From positions 310,001 through 374,000 of the forward strand of contig JANQRX010000001.1 in the NCBI GenBank assembly GCA_028284325.1: a DNA stretch of 64,000 nt, in the 5' to 3' direction. This document shows positions 1 through 8,669 of the stretch, piece after piece. The notes under the pieces are model-generated. The model was not told the origin of the DNA. It made no database searches and saw nothing but the letters and a program-made list of their open reading frames with translations. How positions within the stretch are numbered: position 1 is the stretch's first letter; each line of letters opens with the position of its first letter. The position numbers were made by a program, and so were the translations under genes. The stretch is from Bauldia sp. (GTDB lineage: Bacteria > Pseudomonadota > Alphaproteobacteria > Rhizobiales > Kaistiaceae).

Positions 1-594
1 TTCCTGCCGATCCGGTTCCAGCTGATGGCGCCCAAGGGGGCGACGATCAAGGGCCTGAAGACCGTGGCCAGCCATATCCATGCCCTCGGCCAGTGCCGCC
101 GCGTCATTCGCCGCCATCGCTGGAAGGCCATCGTCGAGGGCGACACGGCGGGTGCGGCGCGCGCCGTGGCGGAGGCGGGCGACCCGACCTTCGGCGCCCT
201 GGCGCCGCGGCTTGCCGCCGACATCTACGGTCTCGACATCCTCGCCGAGGACGTCGACGACGAGGAGCACAACACCACCCGCTTTATCATCCTGTCGAAG
301 ACGGCCAAGCCGGCCCGGCGCGGCAAGGGCAAGGTGATCACCACCTTCGTCTTCCGCGTCCGCAACGTGCCGGCCGCGCTCTACAAGGCCATGGGCGGGT
401 TCGCCACCAACGGCGTCAACATGACCAAGCTCGAGTCCTACCAGCTCGACGGCAAGTTCTTCGCCACCCAGTTCTACGCCGATGTCGAGGGTCACCCCGA
501 CGACCGCCCGCTCGCGCTGGCGCTTGAGGAACTGGCGTTCTTCTCCGCCGAGGTGCGCATCCTCGGCGTCTACCCGGCCAGCGACTTCCGCTAG
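1..594 (+). CDS. pheA: Prephenate dehydratase, C-terminal part (5' end outside window)
   Basis: Prephenate dehydratase converts prephenate to phenylpyruvate in phenylalanine synthesis. The reading frame is open from base 1, so the N-terminus lies upstream and the first ATG at 25 is internal. The visible part contains the end of the catalytic domain, including NTTRF (the conserved T-R-F of the active site), followed by an ACT regulatory domain. In that domain VPAALYKAMGGFATNGVNMTK resembles the usual GALYKALGxFAxxxINLTKIES pattern that binds phenylalanine, and ESYQLDGKFFATQFYADVEG is the second ACT strand region. There is no chorismate mutase in the visible part. The stop at 592-594 is followed by palindromic repeats rather than a gene in the same direction. 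Confidence 0.93.
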   Translation, partial: FLPIRFQLMAPKGATIKGLKTVASHIHALGQCRRVIRRHRWKAIVEGDTAGAARAVAEAGDPTFGALAPRLAADIYGLDILAEDVDDEEHNTTRFIILSKTAKPARRGKGKVITTFVFRVRNVPAALYKAMGGFATNGVNMTKLESYQLDGKFFATQFYADVEGHPDDRPLALALEELAFFSAEVRILGVYPASDFR

Positions 595-624
595 GCGTCG
601 GCGAACCTTTCACCGTCCGAGCAT

Positions 625-679
625 GAGGTCCCGCATCTGCGGGGCGTCATCAAGATGCCGCACCGCGTGCGGGACGACG
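625..679 (-). repeat. Palindromic intergenic repeat, family A, copy 1
   Basis: This copy reads in the reverse sense compared with most other A copies. The family consensus on the other strand starts GTCGTCCCGCACGC, continues GGTGCGGCATC, and ends GCAGATGCGGGAC, so each copy folds on itself through the CCCGCA/TGCGGG ends. It lies between pheA and nudC and is followed by family B copy 1. Confidence 0.85.
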
Positions 680-742
680 TGGTTGTGGTCTTAGCGATGG
701 TGCCAGTTGGTCACCGGCGCCGCTTCGGCGGAACCTCTAACC

Positions 743-801
743 TCACCGTCGTCCCGTGCGCGCCGCAGCGCGAAGCGGTGCTGCGCAGACCCGGAATCCT
801 G
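743..801 (+). repeat. Palindromic intergenic repeat, family B, copy 1
   Basis: Family B starts CCGTCGTCCCGTGCGCGC and ends TGCGCAGACCCGGAAT. A 41-nt core of this copy matches copy 2 (6559-6615, opposite strand) with a single mismatch. The inner CGCAGCGCG...GGTGCTGCG arms can form a hairpin. The start resembles family A (GTCGTCCCG), which suggests a common origin. Confidence 0.85.
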
Positions 802-832
802 CCCCAACTCCGCCGGGCAGCGCCAACCGTCG

Positions 833-1756
833 TCAGCCGTCCACCCACCCGTGGATCAGATGGTGGGCGATGGCCATCGGCGGCGGCAGCCGGAAGGCAT
901 GCTCGCCCGCCAGCATCGCCGTCACGTCGGCGCGGCCGAACCAGCGGCAATCCTCCAGTTCGTCGTCGTCGATGTGGATGTCGCGCGACAGCCCCTCGGC
1001 GAGGCAGCCGATCATCAGCGAGGACGGGAAGGGCCAGGGCTGGCTGGCGACATAGCGCACCCGGCCGACGCGGATGCCCGATTCCTCCAGGGTCTCGCGC
1101 CGCACCGCATCCTCGATGGTCTCTCCCGGCTCCATGAAGCCGGCGAGGCAGGAGACGACACCCGGCGCGAACCGCGGCGAGCGCCCGAGAAGCACCTCGT
1201 CGCGCACGGTGTCGATGATCAGCATGATGACCACCGGGTCGGTGCGCGGAAAGTGGAAGGCGCCGCAGGCCGGGCACTCGCGGCGGTAGCCGCCGGCGGC
1301 GATCCGGGTCGTCGCGCCGCAATTGGCGCAGAAGCGATGCCGCTGGTGCCAGTGCGTCAGGCTGCGCGCCAGCGCCAGGTCGCCGAGTGTGGCGCCGTCC
1401 ACGCGCCCCTCGACGGCGAGCGTCCGGAGATCGACATGATGGTCGGGCGGCTCGTCGTGCTCGTCCGCCGGGCCGGCCACCGCCAGCCGTGGCGCACCGC
1501 CCTGCCAGCCGAGCAGGATCGAGGTTGCGACTTCGAAACCTGCCGCCTCGACGGCGGTGCGATCGTGGAGGGCCGTGTCGCCGTTGAACACCGCCCGCCC
1601 GCCGGTGATGAGATACCAGCGCGCGGCCGGGTCGGCCGCCGCTTCTCCGACGACGCCGGGCCCACGCTGCTCCGACAGCCGCTCGAGCCGCCCGCCGACA
1701 TAGCCGATCGCCGTCGCGGCGTCGGGTGCGGGCAGGCCGGCAAAGGGATCGGTCAT
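833..1756 (-). CDS. nudC: NAD(+) diphosphatase (NudC), also RNA NAD-decapping
   Basis: NudC is a Nudix hydrolase that cleaves NAD(H) to NMN(H) and AMP and removes NAD caps from RNA. The 307-residue protein has the family layout: an N-terminal domain, a zinc ribbon with C143-x2-C146 and C161-x2-C164, and a Nudix box from G206 (GFMEPGETIEDAVRRETLEE). The NudC signature SQPWPFPSS at about 239-246 separates it from other Nudix proteins. Length is slightly above the enterobacterial homologue. It is transcribed away from ffs-dnaX, and downstream lie palindromic repeats. Confidence 0.95.
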   Translation of the reverse strand: MTDPFAGLPAPDAATAIGYVGGRLERLSEQRGPGVVGEAAADPAARWYLITGGRAVFNGDTALHDRTAVEAAGFEVATSILLGWQGGAPRLAVAGPADEHDEPPDHHVDLRTLAVEGRVDGATLGDLALARSLTHWHQRHRFCANCGATTRIAAGGYRRECPACGAFHFPRTDPVVIMLIIDTVRDEVLLGRSPRFAPGVVSCLAGFMEPGETIEDAVRRETLEESGIRVGRVRYVASQPWPFPSSLMIGCLAEGLSRDIHIDDDELEDCRWFGRADVTAMLAGEHAFRLPPPMAIAHHLIHGWVDG

Positions 1757-1819
1757 GGCGTGAGGGGCATCCGAGAGGGGAGGGCGCGCGAATCTAGCGC
1801 AATTCCCGCCCGCTACCCA

Positions 1820-1836
1820 CGGGCAATATTTGCCCG
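1820..1836. other. Short perfect inverted repeat upstream of ffs
   Basis: CGGGCAA and TTGCCCG are separated by TAT. The repeat lies between the divergent nudC start and the SRP RNA. It could be a regulator site or a small hairpin. No U-tract follows, so it is not a typical intrinsic terminator. Confidence 0.35.
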
Positions 1837-1881
1837 GCGCAAGCCTTGCGCGGCCCGGTGTCCGGCATGATATGGTGCCTT

Positions 1882-1977
1882 GGGAAGCTGGCGGCGGGCG
1901 CGCCGCTCGCCAACCGGGTCAGGTCCGGAAGGAAGCAGCCCTAACGAGTTATGGCACGGGTCGCGTGCCAGCCTCCC
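1882..1977 (+). ncRNA. ffs: Small bacterial signal recognition particle RNA (4.5S type)
   Basis: The SRP RNA binds Ffh and directs nascent membrane proteins to FtsY. The universally conserved apical region is present: GGTCAGGTCCGGAAGGAAGC, containing the GGAA tetraloop and the asymmetric A-C loop (AGCA on the 3' side) bound by the Ffh M-domain. The ends GGGAAGCTGGC (1882) and GCCAGCCTCCC (to 1977) pair to close a single long hairpin, giving about 96 nt. The RNA directly precedes dnaX, a common alphaproteobacterial arrangement. Exact ends are inferred from the base pairing. Confidence 0.95.
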
Positions 1978-2036
1978 ACCCTGACGCAGCGACCAGAGGA
2001 TCCGGACGGCCCCGGACAGGGCCACCAACCAGTTTC

Positions 2037-3788
2037 ATGGACGGATCCGACGCCGACACCGCCCCGTACCGCGTCCTCGCCCGCCGCTACCGGCCCGATT
2101 CGTTCGCCGGCCTGGTGGGGCAGGAAGCGATGGTGCAGACGCTCACCAACGCCTTCCGTACCGGCCGGATCGCGCAGGCCTACATGCTCACCGGTGTGCG
2201 CGGCGTCGGCAAGACGACCACGGCCCGGATTCTCGCACGCGCGCTGAACTACGAGGTGCCCGGCGAGGTCGATGCCCCCACCATCGACATGCCGGCCTAC
2301 GGCGAGCATTGCGCCGCCATTATGGAAGGCCGCCATGTCGACGTGATCGAGATGGACGCCGCCTCCCATACCGGCATCGACGACATCCGCGAGATCATCG
2401 AGGCGGTGCGCTACAAGCCGGCGGTCGCCCGCTACAAGGTCTACATCATCGACGAAGTGCACATGCTGTCGAAGGCGGCGTTCAACGGCCTGTTGAAGAC
2501 GCTTGAGGAGCCGCCGCCGCATGTGAAGTTCATCTTCGCCACCACCGAAATCCGCAAGGTGCCGGTCACGGTCCTGTCGCGCTGCCAGCGCTTCGACCTG
2601 CGCCGCATCGAATCGGCCCGCCTGGTCGGCCTGATGCGCGACATCACCGACCGGGAGAGGGTCGGGATCGAGGACGAAGCGCTGACCATGCTGGCGCGCG
2701 CCGCCGAAGGCTCGGCCCGCGACGGCCTGTCGTTGCTCGACCAGGCGATCGCCCATGCCGACGGCGAGGTCACCGCTTCCGAGATCGCCGCCATGCTCGG
2801 TCTCGCGGACCGGGCGCTGGTGATCGACCTCTTCGAGGAGGTCATGGGCGGCGATACCAAGGCCGCGCTCACCCGCCTCAAGGACCTCCATGACGTTGGC
2901 GCCGATCCGGCCGTGGTGCTGGAGGATCTGGCGGTCTTCACCCACAACGTGACGCGGCTGAAGGTGGCCCAATCGGTCGTCGACGACGAGGCGCTGACCG
3001 AGGAGGAGCGGCAACGCGGGGCCGCCTTCGCCGAAAAACTCTCGCTCCGCACGCTGGCGCGTGCCTGGCAGATGCTCCTGAAGGGGATCGAGGAGGCGCG
3101 CACCTCCGCCCGGCCGCTCGCGGCCGCCGACATGGTGATTGTGCGCATCGCCCATGCTGCCAACCTGCCCACCCCCGACGAGGCATTGCGCGGCGCGCCC
3201 GCGCCGCAGCCCGCGGCCGACAAGGCCCCGGCATCGACGCCACCCGAGGCACCATCCACGGCACCGTCAGGCGCCGATCACGGTCGTCTTCGTGCGGTCG
3301 GCGACGATGGCCCGCCGCCGGCCCCGGTGCCGCAGGAGGCCCCGCGCGCCGCCGCGCCCGAACCGCAATACGACCTCCGTTCGTTTGACGATCTCGTCGC
3401 TGCGGCCGGCGCGGAACGCGAGCTGAAGCTCAAGAACCTGCTGGAGACAGTGGTCCGGCCCGGCACCTTCGAGGTCGGACGCATCGAGATCGGCCTCACC
3501 GAGCACGCCCCGGCCGACTTCGCCGGTGCGCTCGGCCGCAAGCTCGAGGAATGGACCGGACGCCGATGGATGATCGCCGTCAATCGCGACATCACGACGC
3601 CGACGCTGGCCGAGGCACGGGACGCCGAGCGTACCCAACAGCTCGACGACGCGCGCGCCGATCCGGCGGTGGCCGAGGTGATGGCGATGTTTCCCGGCGC
3701 CGAAATCGTCGACGTGCGCGTGCGCCCCGACGATCCCGGCCTGCCGGACGTGGACGACCCCGACGACGACACCGATGGAGACGACTGA
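2037..3788 (+). CDS. dnaX: DNA polymerase III subunits gamma and tau
   Basis: DnaX is the ATPase core of the clamp loader that places the beta clamp on primed DNA. The ATG at 2037 is chosen because the longer open frame upstream runs through the SRP RNA; the product is then 583 aa. N-terminal motifs are the YRPDSFAGLVGQ entry, Walker A GVRGVGKTTTAR, Walker B DEVHMLS, the SRC sensor 1 motif (LSRCQRF) and EGSARDGLSLLDQA. The usual zinc-module cysteines are mostly replaced; only EHC remains. A proline/alanine-rich linker (about residues 385-445) leads to a tau-type C-terminal domain and a very acidic tail. ybaB follows after two bases and recR next, so they form one operon. Confidence 0.96.
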   Translation: MDGSDADTAPYRVLARRYRPDSFAGLVGQEAMVQTLTNAFRTGRIAQAYMLTGVRGVGKTTTARILARALNYEVPGEVDAPTIDMPAYGEHCAAIMEGRHVDVIEMDAASHTGIDDIREIIEAVRYKPAVARYKVYIIDEVHMLSKAAFNGLLKTLEEPPPHVKFIFATTEIRKVPVTVLSRCQRFDLRRIESARLVGLMRDITDRERVGIEDEALTMLARAAEGSARDGLSLLDQAIAHADGEVTASEIAAMLGLADRALVIDLFEEVMGGDTKAALTRLKDLHDVGADPAVVLEDLAVFTHNVTRLKVAQSVVDDEALTEEERQRGAAFAEKLSLRTLARAWQMLLKGIEEARTSARPLAAADMVIVRIAHAANLPTPDEALRGAPAPQPAADKAPASTPPEAPSTAPSGADHGRLRAVGDDGPPPAPVPQEAPRAAAPEPQYDLRSFDDLVAAAGAERELKLKNLLETVVRPGTFEVGRIEIGLTEHAPADFAGALGRKLEEWTGRRWMIAVNRDITTPTLAEARDAERTQQLDDARADPAVAEVMAMFPGAEIVDVRVRPDDPGLPDVDDPDDDTDGDD

Positions 3789-3790
3789 CG

Positions 3791-4120
3791 ATGGCGATGG
3801 GTGATCTCATGGGCATGATGAACAAGGCCCGCGAACTGCAGGAGAAGATGCAGGAGGTGCAGCAGGAGGTCGCCGCCATGGAGATCGAGGGCGTCGCCGG
3901 CGCCGGACTCGTGAAGGTGGTGATGGACGGCAAGGGCAACATGAAGTCGCTCGCCATCGATCCTTCGCTCATCAAGCCGGACGAGACCGAGATCCTCGAA
4001 GACCTGATCGTTGCCGCCTCCAACGACGCGCGCGCCCGCGCCGAGGCCGCGCTGCAGGAGAAGATGCAGGAGATGGCCGGCGGTCTCGGCCTTCCGCCCG
4101 GTTTCAACCTGCCGATCTGA
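3791..4120 (+). CDS. ybaB: YbaB/EbfC family nucleoid-associated protein
   Basis: This 109-residue DNA-binding protein belongs to the YbaB/EbfC family, small dimers that coat the nucleoid and usually sit between dnaX and recR, as here. The N-terminal [20 protein letters not shown] forms the long coiled helix of the family. The central [21 protein letters not shown] forms the beta-sheet, and [20 protein letters not shown] is the conserved helix. The start is ATG at 3791, two bases after the dnaX stop, and recR begins 11 bases downstream. Confidence 0.94.
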   Translation: MAMGDLMGMMNKARELQEKMQEVQQEVAAMEIEGVAGAGLVKVVMDGKGNMKSLAIDPSLIKPDETEILEDLIVAASNDARARAEAALQEKMQEMAGGLGLPPGFNLPI

Positions 4121-4131
4121 CGCTTGTCGCC

Positions 4132-4743
4132 ATGCCCCAGGCGGTCGCCGGTCCGGAAATCGAACGTTTGATCCAGCTTCTGGCGAAGCTGCCGGGGCTG
4201 GGTCCGCGCTCGGCGCGCCGCGCCGCCCTGCATCTGGTCAAGAAGCGCGACGATCTGCTCACCCCGCTGGCCGCGGCCATCGCCACCGCGCGCGACGCGG
4301 TGGTCGAGTGCTCCGTCTGCGGCAACATCGATACCGTCGACCCCTGTTCCATCTGCACCGATCCGCGGCGCGATCCGGCCACCATCATCGTCGTGGAGGA
4401 CGTGTCCGATCTCTGGGCGCTGGAGCGCGCCGACGCCTCGAAGGGGCGCTACCACGTGCTGGGCGGCGCGCTGTCGCCGCTCGACGGCATCGGCCCCGAC
4501 GATCTCGGCATCGACGTGCTGGTGGACCGTGTCGCCGGCGGTGGCGTCGAGGAGGTGATCCTGGCCGTCAACGCCACCGTCGAGGGCCAGACCACCGCCC
4601 ATTTCATCATGGACCGGCTGGGCGATCTGCCGGCGAAGGTCACGCGGCTCGCCCACGGCGTGCCCGTCGGCGGCGAACTCGACTATCTCGACGAGGGCAC
4701 GCTGGCCGCCGCCCTGAAGCGTCGCGCGCCGTTCGAGGGATAG
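4132..4743 (+). CDS. recR: Recombination mediator protein RecR
   Basis: RecR works with RecO (and RecF) to load RecA on gapped DNA. The 203-residue protein shows the full layout: the helix-hairpin-helix [16 protein letters not shown], a four-cysteine zinc module (C-x2-C ... C-x2-C in CSVCGN and CSIC), the Toprim domain opening with [15 protein letters not shown], and the C-terminal [20 protein letters not shown]. It is last in the ffs-dnaX-ybaB-recR group, and the next gene starts 8 bases later. Confidence 0.96.
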   Translation: MPQAVAGPEIERLIQLLAKLPGLGPRSARRAALHLVKKRDDLLTPLAAAIATARDAVVECSVCGNIDTVDPCSICTDPRRDPATIIVVEDVSDLWALERADASKGRYHVLGGALSPLDGIGPDDLGIDVLVDRVAGGGVEEVILAVNATVEGQTTAHFIMDRLGDLPAKVTRLAHGVPVGGELDYLDEGTLAAALKRRAPFEG

Positions 4744-4751
4744 GGGCCGAC

Positions 4752-5354
4752 ATGGACGCTGCCATTCTTCGCGAAGCCCATCGTTTCTGGTTCGGCGACC
4801 TGACCGGCCCCGACGACTATCCGCACGACAAGTCGGACACATGGTTCAAGGTCACGGAAGCCACCGATCAGGCGATCCGCGACCGCTTCGCCGCCGATCT
4901 CGACGAGGCCCACGTCGCCGACTGGAACCTCGCGGCGCTGGCGCGCGAGGAGCAGATCGGGCTGGCGATCTATCTCGACCAGTTCCCCCGCAATCTGTTC
5001 CGCGATTCCGGCCGCGCCTTCGCCTATGACGAACGGGCCCGCGCGGTCGCACAGGCGCTGATCGACGGCGGGACGGATCGCTTCTATCCGGTCGAGCGTT
5101 CGTTCCTCTTCATGCCCCTGATGCATTCGGAGGACATCCGCGATCAGGACCATTGCGTCGCCCTGTTCGCCCACGAGGCCCTCACCGGCAAGGGCGACGC
5201 GGTCGAGCGCGCGCGCTCCAATCTCGACTACGCGTTCTGGCACCGCGACCTGATCCGCAAGTTCGGCCGCTTCCCCCATCGCAACGCGGCTCTGGGGCGG
5301 GACTCGACCGAAGCCGAGGCGAAGCATCTGGCGGAGAAGGGGCGTGGCTACTGA
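4752..5354 (+). CDS. DUF924 family protein
   Basis: The 200-residue protein opens with HRFWFGD, then WFKVTEATDQAIRDRF, LDQFPRNLFR, FYPVERSFLFMPLMHSED and NLDYAFWHRDLIRKFGRFPHRN, all hallmarks of DUF924. The family is all-helical and tetratricopeptide-like. Its biochemical role is unknown and I assign none. The FPHRN box is the most conserved element. The gene starts eight bases after recR and is probably co-transcribed. Confidence 0.88.
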   Translation: MDAAILREAHRFWFGDLTGPDDYPHDKSDTWFKVTEATDQAIRDRFAADLDEAHVADWNLAALAREEQIGLAIYLDQFPRNLFRDSGRAFAYDERARAVAQALIDGGTDRFYPVERSFLFMPLMHSEDIRDQDHCVALFAHEALTGKGDAVERARSNLDYAFWHRDLIRKFGRFPHRNAALGRDSTEAEAKHLAEKGRGY

Positions 5355-5375
5355 CGCCCGGCCCGGCACGAACCG

Positions 5376-6485
5376 ATGACCCGGCACGGCCTCACGCGGC
5401 GACGATTCCTGAGCTCGGCGGCGGCGATAGTCGGCGCATCGGCGGTGCCCGCCATGGCGGCGGCTAAGCCCGTGGGCGACGGTTTCTACCTGCCCGAGGA
5501 ATCCGCGCCCCACGAGCGCACCTTCATGCAGTGGCCGGTGAGCCGCGCGGTCTACCGCGAGCGCTGGTTCCTGGAGGCCGCCCAGCAGACCATCGCCGAT
5601 CTCGCCAACACCATCGCCGATTTTGAGCCAGTGACGATGCTGATGGCGCCGGACCACGAGGCCGCCGCCCGGCGCCTGCTCGGCGACAGAATCGAGATCT
5701 GGGACATCCCGACGGAGGACTTGTGGTGCCGCGATTCCGGACCGCAATTCGTCGTCGACGGAGAGGGCTGGCTTGCCGTCTGCCAGTTGAACTTCAACGG
5801 CTGGGGCGGCCGGCAGGTGCATGAGCACGACGGTCGCATCGCCGAGCGCGTCGCCCGCCGGCTCGGCGTGCCGCTGCTGGAGTCCGGACTGGCGGGCGAG
5901 GGCGGCGGCGTCGAGGCCGATGGCGACGGGACGCTGATCGCCCACGAAAGCTCGTGGGTGCACCCCAACCGCAACGCCGAAAGCCGCGAGGTGATTGGGG
6001 CCCGTTTGACGGCGGCGCTGGGCGCGGAGCGGATCGTCTGGGCGCCCGGTGTCCGCGACGCCGACATCACCGATTACCACATCGATTCACTGGCGAGGTT
6101 CGTGCGGCCCGGCGTCATCGCCATCCAGATGCCGGAGGCGATCGATCCACGCGATCCGTGGTCGAAGGCCGCGTTCGCGACCTACGACATCCTCGCCGGT
6201 GCCACCGACGCCCGCGGCCGCAACTTCGAGCTCGTGCACCTGCCGGAGCCCATCGAGATTCGCGAGAACGATCCCGACTTCGTTGCCGCCTATCCGAACT
6301 ACTATGTGTGCAACGGGGCGGTGATCATGGCCGCGTTCGGCGACGCGCTGGCCGACGCCGAGGCGGTCGCGACCATGCGGTCTCTGTACCCGGGGCGCGA
6401 GATCGTCACCGTCAACGCCGACATCCTCGGCCTTGTCGGCGGCGGCGTGCACTGCGCCGCCCGCGAGATGCCGGCACTCGGGTAA
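5376..6485 (+). CDS. Agmatine deiminase family protein with Tat signal
   Basis: The family (peptidyl-arginine deiminase type) hydrolyses agmatine to N-carbamoylputrescine and ammonia. Family motifs are PHERTFMQWP at the start of the domain, EDLWCRDSGPQFV (aspartate/arginine substrate pocket), NGWGG, GEGGGVEADGDGTL, TDYHIDSLARF, and the C-terminal catalytic-cysteine stretch GGGVHCAAREMP. The N-terminus TRRRFLSSAAAIVGASAVPA is a twin-arginine signal (R-R-x-F-L) with an Ala-rich cleavage region, so the enzyme is probably exported. It may act on an extracytoplasmic guanidino compound rather than in cytosolic polyamine synthesis. The gene follows DUF924 after 21 bases. Confidence 0.86.
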   Translation: MTRHGLTRRRFLSSAAAIVGASAVPAMAAAKPVGDGFYLPEESAPHERTFMQWPVSRAVYRERWFLEAAQQTIADLANTIADFEPVTMLMAPDHEAAARRLLGDRIEIWDIPTEDLWCRDSGPQFVVDGEGWLAVCQLNFNGWGGRQVHEHDGRIAERVARRLGVPLLESGLAGEGGGVEADGDGTLIAHESSWVHPNRNAESREVIGARLTAALGAERIVWAPGVRDADITDYHIDSLARFVRPGVIAIQMPEAIDPRDPWSKAAFATYDILAGATDARGRNFELVHLPEPIEIRENDPDFVAAYPNYYVCNGAVIMAAFGDALADAEAVATMRSLYPGREIVTVNADILGLVGGGVHCAAREMPALG

Positions 6486-6493
6486 CCTCCCTC

Positions 6494-6548
6494 CGTCGTC
6501 CCGCACGCGGTGCGGCATCCTGATGACGCGCCGCAGATGCGGGACCTC
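6494..6548 (+). repeat. Palindromic intergenic repeat, family A, copy 2
   Basis: The copy begins eight bases after the agmatine deiminase stop. It has the full GTCGTCCCGCACGCGGTGCG start and GCAGATGCGGGAC end and reads in the forward sense. It is followed by family B copy 2. Confidence 0.85.
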
Positions 6549-6558
6549 TCGTTAAGAG

Positions 6559-6615
6559 GGGTCCCGTGTCAGCGCAGCACCGCTACGCGCTGCGGCGCGC
6601 ACGGGACGACGGGGA
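6559..6615 (-). repeat. Palindromic intergenic repeat, family B, copy 2
   Basis: This is the reverse complement of family B copy 1 with one mismatch over 41 nt. It pairs head-to-tail with family A copy 2. A GC-rich spacer separates it from A copy 3. Confidence 0.85.
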
Positions 6616-6679
6616 GGCTGTTGGGCGGTCATCTCTGTCGTCGTCGCGTGCCACGCACCGGCGGGCCTGCACCCCCAAC

Positions 6680-6736
6680 CGTCATTCCGCACGCGGTGCG
6701 GCATCTTCTATGACGCTCCGCAGATGCGGAATCTCA
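6680..6736 (+). repeat. Palindromic intergenic repeat, family A, copy 3
   Basis: The copy starts GTCATTCCGCACGCGGTGCG and ends GCAGATGCGGAATC. The paired end bases changed together (CCCGCA to TTCCGCA and TGCGGG to TGCGGAA). This is a compensatory change, which argues that the folded form matters. Confidence 0.85.
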
Positions 6737-6765
6737 TGCAAGCAAAGATGTCTGGGTCCCGGCGA

Positions 6766-7947
6766 CTACGCCGCGCTGCGGTCCTGTCCGCGGCCGGCAA
6801 CCAGCGCGTCGTGCGTGCGCGTCCGCAGGAGGTCCTTGTCGCCGCGGAAGTGGCTCTTCGGCAGCAGCGACAGGGTGACCCGGTCGCCGTAGACGATCAC
6901 CGCGACGTTGAGACGGATATCGGCCAGGAACGGTGCCACGCCGTAGACCTCGTTCACCGAGGTATCGGCGAAGGTCTTGTGGTTGCGCCCGCCCGGGATG
7001 ATCGTCAGCAGCGCGTCGAACTGGGCATACCATTGCCGCGCCAGGGTCTTGGTGATCGAGCCCGGGAACGGCGACATCCAGTACTGGCGCGCCTCGGTGG
7101 TCTTCTCCTGGTTGAGCGACGGCAGCATGCCGCGCCGGGTCGAGGCCTGCGCGTCATTGGCCGATGCCTGCCGGTCCACCACGGCGACGTGGTTGCCGAG
7201 TTCGCCGACCGCGAGCCGCCTCTTGGTGAGGCGGACGAGCGCGACCTTGCCGGTGCGCGGTTCGCTCTGCTCGAAGATCTCGTCGTCGCCCAGGACCTCG
7301 TCCAGAGCGCCGATGAGCTGGTCGGAGAGGTCGTGCCCCGTCGCGCGGACGGCCTTCAGCCGGTCGAGGCCCACCGACACACAGGCGAGCGGCAGCGGCA
7401 GGATCCGGTCGTCGACGGGCAGGTCGTTGAAAAGCGTCGGCGAGCGCGGCGGTTCCACGCCCTGGTCGCGAAGCTCGTCCACCGCCGCGGCGATCTTCGG
7501 ATCGGCTGGATACCGGGTCACCAGCTCCAGCGCCCGGATGCCGTCGGCGATGGAGTGGTCGAAATGGAACAGGATCGCCGGCATGCCCGTCGGGGTGACG
7601 TTGTCGCGGGTGGCGTTGACGGCGATCATCAGCCACGGCGACCGGTCCATGGGCAGATCGAGCCGGCGCACGCGCTCCAGCAGACCTTCGACGTCTTCCA
7701 TACTGGTGACGGTCGGGTCTTCGAGACTGGCCACATGGCGCTCGATCTCGAACGGCGCCTGGTTGCGCACGTGCCACAACAGGAAGGGCGCGAAGGTTGA
7801 TTGCAGGCGCGGCGTTCGCGCTGCGAGCGCCGCCACCTGGTGGCAAAGCCTGTCGAAATCGGGCCGTCCGTCAGGAATCACCGCACCGGTGATCCGGGTC
7901 GGCCCGATCTTGAGCATGATGTTCTCAGTCGCAGAAACAAAATCCAT
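6766..7947 (-). CDS. WS/DGAT-like acyltransferase
   Basis: The 393-residue protein resembles the wax ester synthase/acyl-CoA:diacylglycerol acyltransferase family, which moves acyl groups from acyl-CoA onto an alcohol or diacylglycerol for storage lipids. The acyl-transfer motif HHxxxDG appears as D130-H131-SIA-D135-G136, with an extra histidine at 128. The second histidine and the aspartate are therefore kept while the first is replaced in register. The C-terminal half has the WS/DGAT C-domain features: SNVPGP is replaced by TIIPGG, and LNVAVIVYGDRVTLSL is the typical core strand. The substrate is unknown. The region downstream of the stop carries family A repeats. Confidence 0.72.
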   Translation of the reverse strand: MDFVSATENIMLKIGPTRITGAVIPDGRPDFDRLCHQVAALAARTPRLQSTFAPFLLWHVRNQAPFEIERHVASLEDPTVTSMEDVEGLLERVRRLDLPMDRSPWLMIAVNATRDNVTPTGMPAILFHFDHSIADGIRALELVTRYPADPKIAAAVDELRDQGVEPPRSPTLFNDLPVDDRILPLPLACVSVGLDRLKAVRATGHDLSDQLIGALDEVLGDDEIFEQSEPRTGKVALVRLTKRRLAVGELGNHVAVVDRQASANDAQASTRRGMLPSLNQEKTTEARQYWMSPFPGSITKTLARQWYAQFDALLTIIPGGRNHKTFADTSVNEVYGVAPFLADIRLNVAVIVYGDRVTLSLLPKSHFRGDKDLLRTRTHDALVAGRGQDRSAA

Positions 7948-8092
7948 AGACGCCTATTATTCGCGTTTCTGTGCGTTTCGTCGACCCCCGGCCGACGATC
8001 GGTTGTGTTCGTCCCGTTGATGCTTAACGCGCGGCCGGCGGGCGTGGTAGGAAGGCCGAACCGCCACGTCCACCAGCGAGACGAGGAAAGCC

Positions 8093-8653
8093 GTGCCCCG
8101 CCATCTCTCTTACGACGAATTGCAGGCAGGCCTGCCGCACATCCTCGATGCCCCGAAAGACAACGGCCGGCTGGAGGGGATCGTCCTTCGTCCGGCCGTC
8201 GACGAGCGCCGCGAACCTGGTGACGCTGAACTCACTGCCGCCGCCGGTACGGTCGGCGACCGCTGGCGCGAGGGCAAGCGCGGCAATCCGCCGGACCCGG
8301 ATGCCCAGATCTGCATCATGAGCGCCCGCGCCATCGCGCTGATCGCGCAGGAGCGCGACAACTGGGCGGCCGCCGGCGACAACCTGTTCATCGATATGGA
8401 TCTGCGGCCTGACAACATGCCGCCCGGCACGCGGTTCACCATCGGCTCGGCGCTGCTCGAGGTGACGCCCAAGCCCCATCTCGGCTGCTACAAGTTCGCC
8501 GATCGCTTCGGCGACGACGCCGAGACCTTCGTCAACGACGAGCAGGGTCGCGCCAACCGGCTGCGCGGCATCTACGCCCGCGTGATCGAGGACGGCCACA
8601 TCGCGGTGGGCGACACGGTGTCGAAGGTCAAGGCCGACGCCGACGCCGCGTAG
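8093..8653 (+). CDS. MOSC domain protein
   Basis: The 186-residue protein matches the small stand-alone MOSC (molybdenum cofactor sulfurase C-terminal) proteins. GIVLRPAVDERREP opens the domain. DRWREGKRGNPPDPDAQICIM, GDNLFIDMDL and LLEVTPKPHLGCYKFADRFG follow, with the cysteine in HLGCYKF that is typical of this group. LRGIYARVIEDGHIAVGD ends it. MOSC domains carry sulfur or bind metal-sulfur groups. The substrate here is not known. The start is GTG at 8093, supported by GAGGAAAG a few bases upstream. Confidence 0.85.
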   Translation: MPRHLSYDELQAGLPHILDAPKDNGRLEGIVLRPAVDERREPGDAELTAAAGTVGDRWREGKRGNPPDPDAQICIMSARAIALIAQERDNWAAAGDNLFIDMDLRPDNMPPGTRFTIGSALLEVTPKPHLGCYKFADRFGDDAETFVNDEQGRANRLRGIYARVIEDGHIAVGDTVSKVKADADAA

Positions 8654-8669
8654 GTCGGGGCGATATTGT

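Noticed and set aside
1830-2036. Upstream extension of dnaX from the first ATG of the open frame at 1830
   Set aside because: It would translate through the SRP RNA, which has a clear fold and conserved core. ATG 2037 fits the DnaX N-terminus better.
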